The notes beneath the pieces were generated by a model. That model was not told the DNA's origin. It saw only the letters and a list, made by a program, of their open reading frames with translations, and did not search any database. Shown here one piece after another: positions 1-6,237 of a stretch of DNA of 19,433 nt. The stretch covers positions 1-19,433 of the forward strand of contig QFOL01000041.1 of NCBI GenBank assembly GCA_003241215.1, given 5' to 3'. Position numbers and translations under genes: made by a program. Source of the stretch: Agrobacterium fabrum (GTDB lineage: Bacteria; Pseudomonadota; Alphaproteobacteria; Rhizobiales; Rhizobiaceae). Within the stretch, counting starts at the first letter, position 1; every line of letters starts with the position of its first letter.

Positions 1-43
1 CGGTGGTGAGAGCCAAGGTCAGGCGGAGAGAACGGTTTTTCAT
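1..43 (-). CDS. Partial exported protein, N-terminus only
   Basis: An ATG at 43-41 on the minus strand is preceded by a strong ribosome binding site (AGGAGA, five bases upstream of the start). It opens a frame that reads MKNRSLRLTLALTT to the left edge. A basic start followed by a hydrophobic stretch is typical of a signal peptide, so the product is probably exported or anchored in the inner membrane. Only 14 codons are present, so no family can be named. It lies downstream of the regulator ending at 196 on the same strand, but the roughly 150-bp gap and its own ribosome binding site suggest a separate transcript. Confidence 0.55.
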   Translation of the reverse strand, partial: MKNRSLRLTLALTT

Positions 44-195
44 GATGTCTCCTGTTAACGCATCCTCACGGTGGGAGCGTGATCCCCTTTTTTTGGAGAG
101 ACTAGAAAGGAAAACAAAAGGGAGCAAGCGGGAAATGTGCAGCACAGCATTTTCAACCAAATGTGTTCCGGCCATAAAAAAGCGGATGGAAACGC

Positions 196-1611
196 CTACT
201 GGAAGTCGAAAACGCTGAGACCGGTGACCATTTCATCCAGCCCGAGCGGTCGTGTGAGCGGCGCTTCGGCCCGCGACAGACAGCCCTGCCTTTCGCACAG
301 CCGGCACGAAGGACCGATGGCGACGGGCGCGGCGCCCGAAGCGGCGGGGCCATAGACGGTGTCTCCGGCCTGGGCGAGATCACAGCCGAGAAGCACGGCT
401 GTTCGCCGCACCCTTTCGCCGAACCCCGCCTGCGGGCCTTCGAGCGTGCGCGAAACGGTGAGGAAAGCGTCGCCATCCGGCATCTCCACCGCCTCCACCA
501 GCACCTGCCCCGGCTGGGCGAAAGCGGCGTGGATATTGAGCCGCGGACAGAGGCCGCCAAAACGCGCCCTCGGGAAGCCGCCGGCGCCCGCCAGGCGGAA
601 ACGGTTGCCGGCATTGTCAATCTCCATCAGGAAAAACGGGATTGCCGCGGCTGACGACCGTTGCAGGCTGACAAGACGGTTGGCTGCCTGTTCGAAAGAA
701 ACGTTGAAACGCGACCGCAAAACCTCGAGATCGTATTTCGCCCGCTGTGCGGCGGCAAGGAATGCGCCATAGGGCATCATCAAAGCATGGGCGGCGTAAC
801 GCGCCAGCTCGAAGCGGGCGATGCGCCTTGCCTCCTCCCCTTTCAGACCGAGCCCCTCAAGCTCCGAACCGATTTCTTCGCGAAGCGCCAGAAGACAGGT
901 CTCCATGGCCATTTCCCGCAATTGGTCCGGCTGCGACAGGCGTTCGGATAAAAACAGCCGCATGGAATGACGGTCATAACGCCGCCTGAGATTCGGCATG
1001 GCATGCACCGGCAGGGTTCTGACGACGATGCCATGGTTTTTCTGAAGCCATGCCCTCAGCCCGGAGGCGAGATCGTCGCCCGCCGACAGGTATTTGTGGA
1101 GCTCTTCCGCCGCCGCGTCGATGGCATGGAAATAGGCCGGCCGGTTCTCGAAGACATGGCGCACCTCGTCGATCGGCAGACGGGTGGAGGAGAGCGCCGT
1201 CTCGTGCCCCTCCCGCGCCAGAAGATCGGAGAGATCGGAAAGGCGCTGCGCCTGCTCCCTATAGGCCCGGTAAAGCTTGAGCACACCGCTTGCCGCATTG
1301 GGCGCGGCATCGGCAACCTCGATCAGTTCCTGCGGCGACGGTACCTCACCGACCAGCAACGGATCGGCGAAGACCTCGCGCAGCTGCCCGGCGGAACCGG
1401 CGCTTTCGCCCTGCAGGTCGTCCAGATCGACCTTGTAGACGGAGGCGAGCTTCAAAAGCAGCTGTACGGTGAGCGGTCGCTGGTTGCGTTCGATGAGATT
1501 GAGGTAGGACGGCGAGATCGCCAGCGCCTCGGCCATGGCCGTCTGCGTCAGCGCGAGGCCGTTGCGAATGCGGCGCACGCGCGGGCCAGCGAAAATCTTG
1601 TTTTCCGACAC
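196..1611 (-). CDS. XRE-family regulator with IrrE-like and DUF2083 domains (RamB/ScfR type)
   Basis: This is a 471-residue transcription regulator. Residues 10-66 form an XRE helix-turn-helix (RVRRIRNGLALTQTAMAEAL, then SPSYLNLIERNQRPLT). The middle, about 150-300, has the shape of an IrrE/ImmA-type domain, but the HExxH zinc-protease motif is missing: the corresponding helix reads REMAMETCLLA. The C-terminal part matches DUF2083, including the cysteine cluster CRLCERQGC (Cys436, Cys439, Cys444). Known members of this architecture include RamB of Corynebacterium, which controls glyoxylate-cycle genes, and the ScfR regulators (PccR, MccR) of Rhodobacter, which sense short-chain acyl-CoA. Its divergent position next to aceA makes it the likely local regulator of isocitrate lyase; that role and its ligand are inference. 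Family assignment is strong. Confidence 0.9.
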   Translation of the reverse strand: MSENKIFAGPRVRRIRNGLALTQTAMAEALAISPSYLNLIERNQRPLTVQLLLKLASVYKVDLDDLQGESAGSAGQLREVFADPLLVGEVPSPQELIEVADAAPNAASGVLKLYRAYREQAQRLSDLSDLLAREGHETALSSTRLPIDEVRHVFENRPAYFHAIDAAAEELHKYLSAGDDLASGLRAWLQKNHGIVVRTLPVHAMPNLRRRYDRHSMRLFLSERLSQPDQLREMAMETCLLALREEIGSELEGLGLKGEEARRIARFELARYAAHALMMPYGAFLAAAQRAKYDLEVLRSRFNVSFEQAANRLVSLQRSSAAAIPFFLMEIDNAGNRFRLAGAGGFPRARFGGLCPRLNIHAAFAQPGQVLVEAVEMPDGDAFLTVSRTLEGPQAGFGERVRRTAVLLGCDLAQAGDTVYGPAASGAAPVAIGPSCRLCERQGCLSRAEAPLTRPLGLDEMVTGLSVFDFQ

Positions 1612-1867
1612 AGTATCGTCCCTCCATCCCCGTCAACTCATACAAGCCTGTTACAAACTCATCGGCTCAAAGGTTTTTACAAAATTTACAATTTTACAGC
1701 TCCATCCTGTCACGCACTCTACAGGATAACCTCTTTCAAGTCACTGTTTTTATGTTTGTTCTGGCGTTAAAACCTCGAAAAATGTAAATGTAGTCACATC
1801 AAACGGCGCCACATGATGCTGAAGAGGGCCCGTTACGGAAACCGCATTTATCATGGGAGAGAGAAGT
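1612..1867. promoter_or_regulatory. Divergent promoter/operator region between regulator and aceA
   Basis: This 256-bp AT-rich gap must hold the promoters of both divergent genes. It contains a cluster of TTTACA-type repeats on the plus strand (core TTACA at 1651, 1677, 1686 and 1694) and the reverse-complement form TGTAAA near 1784. It also contains a perfect 7-bp inverted repeat, ATCCTGT at 1704-1710 and ACAGGAT at 1721-1727. The repeats resemble, but do not equal, the TTTGCAAA-like sites I recall for RamB/ScfR regulators. No -35/-10 pair could be assigned with confidence. Operator function is inferred from position and repetition. Confidence 0.5.
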
Positions 1868-3157
1868 ATGACGGATTTTTACAAACTTGTTCCGGGCGCA
1901 CCGCAGGGACGTTTCGACGGCATCGAGCGCACCTACACCGCCGCCGACGTGGAGCGGCTGCGCGGCTCGGTCGAAATCCGCCATTCGCTGGCCGAAATGG
2001 GCGCGAACCGGCTGTGGAAGCTGATCAACGAGGAAAATTTCGTCAACGCGCTCGGCGCGCTTTCCGGCAACCAGGCCATGCAGATGGTTCGCGCCGGGCT
2101 GAAGGCGATCTATCTCTCGGGCTGGCAGGTTGCGGCGGACGCCAACACGGCATCGGCCATGTATCCGGACCAGTCGCTTTATCCGGCCAATGCGGCGCCT
2201 GAGCTTGCCAAGCGTATCAACCGTACCCTGCAGCGCGCCGACCAGATCGAGACGGCGGAAAGCAAGGGCCTTTCGGTCGACACCTGGTTCGCACCGATCG
2301 TTGCCGATGCGGAGGCCGGCTTCGGCGGACCGCTCAACGCCTTCGAAATCATGAAGGCCTTTATCGAGGCAGGTGCTGCGGGTGTTCATTATGAAGACCA
2401 GCTGGCATCGGAAAAGAAATGCGGTCATCTCGGCGGCAAGGTTCTGATCCCGACGGCGGCGCATATTCGCAACCTGACGGCGGCGCGGCTTGCGGCTGAT
2501 GTCATGGGTGTGCCGACTCTGGTTATCGCCCGCACCGATGCGGAGGCCGCGAAGCTTCTGACCTCTGACATCGACGAGCGCGACCAGCCCTTCGTGGATT
2601 ACGATGCCGGCCGCACCGTCGAGGGTTTCTATCAGGTCAAGAACGGTCTTGAGCCCTGCATTGCCCGCGCCGTTGCCTATGCGCCCTATTGCGACCTGAT
2701 CTGGTGCGAGACATCCAAGCCGGATCTCGAACAGGCGCGCAGGTTTGCGGAAGGCGTGCACAAGGTGCATCCCGGCAAGAAGCTCGCTTACAATTGCTCA
2801 CCGTCGTTCAACTGGAAAAAGAACCTCGATGACGCGACGATTGCCAAGTTCCAGCGCGAGCTGGGCGCGATGGGTTACAAGTTCCAGTTCATCACGCTGG
2901 CCGGTTTCCACCAGCTGAATTTCGGCATGTTCGAACTGGCGCGCGGTTACAAGGACCGGCAGATGGCTGCTTATTCCGAGCTTCAGGAAGCGGAATTCGC
3001 GGCCGAGGCCAATGGTTACACCGCCACCAAGCACCAGCGCGAAGTCGGCACCGGCTATTTCGACGCCGTGTCTCTGGCAATCTCTGGCGGCACGTCGTCG
3101 ACGACAGCCATGAAGGAATCCACCGAGCACGACCAGTTCCGCCCGGCGGCCGAATAA
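1868..3157 (+). CDS. aceA: Isocitrate lyase
   Basis: AceA splits isocitrate into glyoxylate and succinate, the first step of the glyoxylate shunt in the cytoplasm, needed for growth on acetate and fatty acids. The 429-residue protein has the length of the short bacterial ICL class. The catalytic signature KKCGH is at residues 183-187, with Cys185 as the active-site base, followed by [21 protein letters not shown] and [11 protein letters not shown] are further family hallmarks. The ATG at 1868 is chosen because GGGAGAGAG lies directly upstream; an in-frame ATG at 1853 overlaps that ribosome binding site and is unlikely to be used. The gene is divergent from the RamB/ScfR-type regulator and followed by a hairpin and a small gene. 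Confidence 0.97.
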   Translation: MTDFYKLVPGAPQGRFDGIERTYTAADVERLRGSVEIRHSLAEMGANRLWKLINEENFVNALGALSGNQAMQMVRAGLKAIYLSGWQVAADANTASAMYPDQSLYPANAAPELAKRINRTLQRADQIETAESKGLSVDTWFAPIVADAEAGFGGPLNAFEIMKAFIEAGAAGVHYEDQLASEKKCGHLGGKVLIPTAAHIRNLTAARLAADVMGVPTLVIARTDAEAAKLLTSDIDERDQPFVDYDAGRTVEGFYQVKNGLEPCIARAVAYAPYCDLIWCETSKPDLEQARRFAEGVHKVHPGKKLAYNCSPSFNWKKNLDDATIAKFQRELGAMGYKFQFITLAGFHQLNFGMFELARGYKDRQMAAYSELQEAEFAAEANGYTATKHQREVGTGYFDAVSLAISGGTSSTTAMKESTEHDQFRPAAE

Positions 3158-3169
3158 AATCGAAAAACT

Positions 3170-3193
3170 GCCCTTCCCGGTGACGGGAAGGGC
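3170..3193 (+). terminator. Perfect 10-bp hairpin with GTGA tetraloop after aceA
   Basis: GCCCTTCCCG (3170-3179) and CGGGAAGGGC (3184-3193) pair perfectly around a GTGA loop, which fits the GNRA tetraloop pattern. The arm is followed by TTGCAAACC, not a run of T, so it is a poor intrinsic terminator. It may serve as a partial terminator or as a 3' stabiliser of the aceA message, letting some transcription continue into the small gene at 3242. Confidence 0.6.
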
Positions 3194-3241
3194 TTGCAAA
3201 CCGGATCAAGAACCCCAACCAATAATGAGAGGAGAAATGCC

Positions 3242-3499
3242 ATGAATGCCCATAACCCCATCAAGACCCACGTCAAGGAACGCGCCGAGGAACAATCCTC
3301 CGCCATGACGCAGGATCAGCAGGCCGCCATCCGCATGCTGGCCAACGATCTGCACCGCCTTAACCAGGCTGTCATGAAAGCCGTCGAGGCCGGCGTTTCC
3401 GTCGAGCTGGTCCGCTCGGCCCGCCACCATGGCGGCGGCGGCAACTGGGGGGATCTGCTTATCCCGGTCATCGTCGCGCAGGGACGTGACGCCGCCTGA
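3242..3499 (+). CDS. Small hypothetical protein downstream of aceA
   Basis: An 85-residue protein of unknown function. The ATG at 3242 is preceded by an excellent ribosome binding site (GAGAGGAGAAATGCC), which decides the start over upstream alternatives. It is predicted soluble: residues 20-56 are rich in Ala, Gln, Leu and charged residues and look helical (QQAAIRMLANDLHRLNQAVM). A basic, glycine-rich linker (ARHHGGGGNW) and a short hydrophobic tail (LLIPVIVAQ) follow. It lies 84 bp after aceA on the same strand, separated by the hairpin at 3170-3193, so co-transcription by read-through is likely. I recognise no named domain and assign no function. Confidence 0.8.
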   Translation: MNAHNPIKTHVKERAEEQSSAMTQDQQAAIRMLANDLHRLNQAVMKAVEAGVSVELVRSARHHGGGGNWGDLLIPVIVAQGRDAA

Positions 3500-3512
3500 A
3501 ACGGCCTCCTTA

Positions 3513-3545
3513 TCTATGCCGGGCGGCTCTTACGTCCGGCATAGA
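3513..3545. terminator. Inverted repeat between convergent genes
   Basis: TCTATGCCGG (3513-3522) and CCGGCATAGA (3536-3545) form a perfect 10-bp stem with a 13-nt loop. It lies between the convergent small gene ending at 3499 and the LysR gene, whose last codons and TAG stop are part of the repeat. There is no clear T run on either side. A bidirectional terminator is the likeliest role. Confidence 0.5.
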
Positions 3546-4386
3546 GATCGGAATGGCTCTTGATCAGACGGGTCATCCGATCCGCCACCGTCCTGATATC
3601 ACGGCGGTGGCGATCGTCATTGTTCATGACGATCCATTGATTGTGGCGAAGGCTCTCCAGCTCGTCACCTTCCCGAACGAGGCGCGCATCCGCATCGCCC
3701 ACGAAACAGGGAAGCACGGCAACCCCTGCCCCGGCCAGCACCAGATCGAGAAGCGCCGTCGGCCGGTTCACCGTTACCACGATCTCGTTGTTACGATTTT
3801 CATGCGGCCAGCGCAGATAGGTTGAAATGGCGTTTTCCTCGGCCACCGCCAGCCAGCGGTCGGCGACGGCGGCGGCGGCATTGCGCAGCCTGTAGGGCGC
3901 ATAGGCCACCTCCCCCGTTCGGATGGCGGCCAGGTTCTTTTCCTGCGGTTCGAAAGCGCGAATGCCGATATCGTTTTCGCGATGGGCGAGAGACGCCCTC
4001 TGTTCGGCAATGAACAGGTCGATGCGGAAATCATCGCGGTCGGTGCAGATAGCGGAGAAGTTGCCGGTCATGAGCCAGGCGTTCCAGGTGCCGACGGCGA
4101 TGCGCACGACGGAAGAGGCCGACGACGCCTTCTGCCATCCCTCGATGTCCCTTGCCGCATTCTCCATCGCCTGAAGCCGGTCAAACAGCGTACGGCCATC
4201 CGCCGTCAGGGCGTATCCCGTCTGGCTGCGCTGGAACAGCGCCTTGCCGATACGCTCCTCCAGCTCGACCATGCGTCGTCCAATGGTCGCGGGACTCAAG
4301 CCTGTCAGCGCCGCGGCACCCGTCAGGCCGCCGCTGCGTGACACATCGAGGAAAAGCTGGTAGGAATCCCAGGTGACGTTTTTCAT
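3514..4386 (-). CDS. LysR-family transcriptional regulator
   Basis: A 290-residue cytoplasmic DNA-binding regulator of the usual LysR length. Residues 4-62 form the winged helix-turn-helix (WDSYQLFLDVSRSGGLTGAA, then GLSPATIGRRMVELEERIGK, ALFQRSQTGYALTADGRTLF). The rest is a periplasmic-binding-protein-like effector domain (for example LLDLVLAGAGVAVLPCFVGD near 215). The target and effector are unknown. The ATG at 4386 starts MKNVTW and is the only good start in front of the helix-turn-helix, yet no Shine-Dalgarno sequence is visible upstream. Instead the start codon lies inside a perfect dyad (4376-4399). It is divergent from the candidate small gene at 4472 and convergent with the small gene after aceA. 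Confidence 0.92.
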   Translation of the reverse strand: MKNVTWDSYQLFLDVSRSGGLTGAAALTGLSPATIGRRMVELEERIGKALFQRSQTGYALTADGRTLFDRLQAMENAARDIEGWQKASSASSVVRIAVGTWNAWLMTGNFSAICTDRDDFRIDLFIAEQRASLAHRENDIGIRAFEPQEKNLAAIRTGEVAYAPYRLRNAAAAVADRWLAVAEENAISTYLRWPHENRNNEIVVTVNRPTALLDLVLAGAGVAVLPCFVGDADARLVREGDELESLRHNQWIVMNNDDRHRRDIRTVADRMTRLIKSHSDLYAGRKSRPA

Positions 4387-4399
4387 GGGTGAAAAACGT
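4376..4399. promoter_or_regulatory. Perfect dyad over the LysR start codon
   Basis: ACGTTTTTCA (4376-4385) and TGAAAAACGT (4390-4399) are perfect reverse complements around the 4-bp centre TGGG. The LysR initiation codon (4386-4384) sits at the junction of centre and arm. As DNA it could be an autoregulatory operator. As mRNA it would fold into a hairpin that holds the start codon. The repeat is seen directly; its role is inference. Confidence 0.55.
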
Positions 4400-4400
4400 A

Positions 4401-4416
4401 GCGCATTTTCTTGCGC
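4401..4416. promoter_or_regulatory. Short inverted repeat in the LysR upstream region
   Basis: GCGCA (4401-4405) and TGCGC (4412-4416) flank a 6-bp AT-rich centre just upstream of the LysR gene and before the divergent small ORF at 4472. Interrupted dyads of this size are common LysR binding sites, but five-base arms can occur by chance. Confidence 0.25.
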
Positions 4417-4471
4417 AGATAAATCAAAAAACGGCGCGCATCATGGCCCTCCGCATTAGAAGGAGAGTGAC

Positions 4472-4819
4472 ATGCACGCGATTTTTGCAGCACGGGCCAT
4501 CATCGAAAACCGGCAGCCGCGCACACGGCGCGAAGCCGTTTTGCAGGAAGAGAAATTTTATACTGATATGGCCGAGGCGTCTCGGCCATGGCGGCTTTTC
4601 AGCGCGCTCATCAGCTTGATAAAAGCGAAGGGTCGCCGATCAGTAAAAGAGGGCGATCAGGGCTGCCAGAGCACCGGCTGCGATGAGGCTCAGGCGAAAG
4701 GCCAGCTGCCTGCTCTCGTTATCAGCGCGGGCGATGGCAATGGCGCGAGGGCGGCGATGTGCGGATCTGTTCATGCGCGGGTTCCTGACGAAAAACTCAA
4801 CCGACCCATGCCCTGTTGA
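4472..4819 (+). CDS. Hypothetical small protein, end uncertain
   Basis: The ATG at 4472 follows a very good ribosome binding site (AGAAGGAGAGTGAC). The first ~60 residues (starting MHAIFAARAIIENRQ, with EKFYTDMAEASRPWRLFSAL) look like a real small basic protein with an amphipathic or hydrophobic stretch near 43-52. The last ~55 residues are unlike the start in composition and run antisense to the candidate membrane peptide at 4640-4774, so the true product may be shorter in relatives or this tail may be unconstrained. No family recognised. It is transcribed divergently from the LysR gene, the usual arrangement for a LysR target. Confidence 0.4.
   Translation: MHAIFAARAIIENRQPRTRREAVLQEEKFYTDMAEASRPWRLFSALISLIKAKGRRSVKEGDQGCQSTGCDEAQAKGQLPALVISAGDGNGARAAMCGSVHARVPDEKLNRPMPC
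4568..4589. repeat. Perfect 9-bp stem-loop
   Basis: ATGGCCGAG (4568-4576) and CTCGGCCAT (4581-4589) pair perfectly around a GCGT loop. It lies within the ORF starting at 4472. If that ORF is not translated this far, the hairpin could be part of a transcript end or a small RNA. No T run follows. Confidence 0.35.
4640..4774 (-). CDS. Candidate 44-residue single-span membrane peptide
   Basis: The frame from the ATG at 4774 gives a basic N-terminus (MNRSAHRRPRAIAIARADNE) followed by one hydrophobic span, LAFRLSLIAAGALAALIALFY, ending at the stop. That is the form of a small inner-membrane peptide with an N-in orientation. AGGAA lies about 12 bases upstream, a rather long spacing. It overlaps the opposite-strand ORF at 4472-4819, so probably only one is functional. 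No family recognised. Confidence 0.4.
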   Translation of the reverse strand: MNRSAHRRPRAIAIARADNESRQLAFRLSLIAAGALAALIALFY

Positions 4820-4897
4820 GGGCCTCCAGCAGGACATCATGTGCAGCGGGACCATTGAGCGATCCGGCCTTGCTGGCATTTGGTCAGGATGACTCCG

Positions 4898-4924
4898 CGC
4901 CCGTTAACAAGGCATTAACGGGCG
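4898..4924. terminator. Hairpin after the flavoprotein gene
   Basis: CGCCCGTTAA (4898-4907) and TTAACGGGCG (4915-4924) form a perfect 10-bp stem with a 7-nt loop, six bases past the stop codon of the minus-strand flavoprotein gene. There is no T run after it, so it is a stem-loop transcript end or stabiliser rather than a textbook intrinsic terminator. Confidence 0.5.
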
Positions 4925-4929
4925 TGGCC

Positions 4930-6111
4930 TCACGCGAATTCGCCGGCCGCCTGCCCGGAGGCCCATGCCCACTGGAAATTATAACCGCCGAGCCAGCCGG
5001 TCACATCGACACATTCGCCGATGAAATAGAGGCCAGGCACGGATTTCGCCGCCATGCTGCGGGAATCGAGACCGGTTGTATCAACGCCGCCGAGCGTGAC
5101 TTCCGCCGTGCGATAACCTTCCGAACCGGCGGGCTTGATCTGCCAGTCCTGCACTTCGCCCGCCAGCTTCGCCAGCACCTTGTCGGACATATCCGCCAGA
5201 TGGCCAGTGAGGCCGGATTGCTCGACGACATGCTGGGCAAGCCGTTTCGGCAGGATCTCCGACAGAGCGGTCTGGGGCGACTGGCGGCCGTTCTTCTGTT
5301 TCGCCTGCTTCAGCAGCGCGGCTATATCGCGATGCGGCTCGAGCTTCAGCCGGACAACGTCACCCTCACGCCAGTAGGAGGAGATCTGCAGGATCGAGGG
5401 TCCGCTCAAGCCGCGATGGGTGAAGAGCAGCGCTTCCTCGAACGCGGTCTTGCCGTGATAGACCTCGGCTGGAACCGCTACACCGGCAAGCGGGCTCAGT
5501 TTTTCCAGCGAGACGGGATCGAGCGTCAGCGGCACGAGGCCCGGACGGGTCTCGATGAGCTTGAGGCCGAATTGTTCGGCGATCTGATAGGCGAAACCGG
5601 TCGCGCCCATTTTCGGGATCGATTTGCCGCCCGTCGCCACAATGAGGCTTTCCGCCTCGATGACGCCGGCGGATGTCGTGACGCGAAAACGGGCTCCATC
5701 GTGGGTGACGGCCGAAACGGACGTTTCGAGCCGCAGCTTCGCATTCACCGCCTGCATTTCGCCAAGCAGCATGCGAATGATGTCCTTGGCGCTGTCATCG
5801 CAAAAGAGTTGGCCGAGCGTCTTTTCATGCCAGCCGATGCGGTGTTTTTCGACAAGGGCGATGAAATCGCGCGGCGTATAACGGGCGAGCGCGGATTTGG
5901 CGAAATGCGGGTTGGCGGAGAGATAATTCTTCGGCCCGGCATGGATATTGGTGAAGTTGCAGCGGCCGCCGCCGGAGATGCGGATCTTTTCGCCCGGCGC
6001 CCTGGCATGGTCGAGGATGACGACGGAACGGCCGCGCTGGCCGGCGCGGATGGCGCACATCATGCCGGCGGCGCCCGCCCCCAAAATCAGCACGTCACAT
6101 TTCTCTGTCAT
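4930..6111 (-). CDS. BaiN/HI0933-family NAD(P)/FAD-dependent oxidoreductase
   Basis: A 393-residue flavoprotein of the HI0933/YhiN/BaiN family, cytoplasmic, whose physiological substrate is generally unknown. Residues 5-35 form the FAD-binding Rossmann motif (VLILGAGAAGMMCA, ending VVILD). The family signature SGGGRCNFTN is at 46-55. The C-terminal FAD-contact segment GLYFIGECVDVTGWLGGYNF precedes QWAWASGQAAGEFA. The ATG at 6111 (or the adjacent ATG at 6114) is chosen because the Rossmann strand begins five residues later; longer frames up to 6192 add a charged, non-homologous-looking leader. It is divergent from the PuuA-like gene and shows no obvious functional link to it. Confidence 0.9.
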   Translation of the reverse strand: MTEKCDVLILGAGAAGMMCAIRAGQRGRSVVILDHARAPGEKIRISGGGRCNFTNIHAGPKNYLSANPHFAKSALARYTPRDFIALVEKHRIGWHEKTLGQLFCDDSAKDIIRMLLGEMQAVNAKLRLETSVSAVTHDGARFRVTTSAGVIEAESLIVATGGKSIPKMGATGFAYQIAEQFGLKLIETRPGLVPLTLDPVSLEKLSPLAGVAVPAEVYHGKTAFEEALLFTHRGLSGPSILQISSYWREGDVVRLKLEPHRDIAALLKQAKQKNGRQSPQTALSEILPKRLAQHVVEQSGLTGHLADMSDKVLAKLAGEVQDWQIKPAGSEGYRTAEVTLGGVDTTGLDSRSMAAKSVPGLYFIGECVDVTGWLGGYNFQWAWASGQAAGEFA

Positions 6112-6237
6112 CATTCCATCCGATCCGTTTCCTTTCCTCTTTTCGAAGTGCCGCCGCTTGTCAATGGCGCTTTCCCCCTCGCCAATTGCCAAACTACGGT
6201 TATGATGGCGTCAGTCGAAACACAGACCCGGTGATAC

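Noticed and set aside
4816..6234. 472-codon open frame on the plus strand opposite the BaiN-type flavoprotein
   Set aside because: It is antisense to a gene with clear family motifs, has low-complexity Arg/Gly/Asp-rich sequence typical of GC-rich shadow frames, and no recognisable domain.
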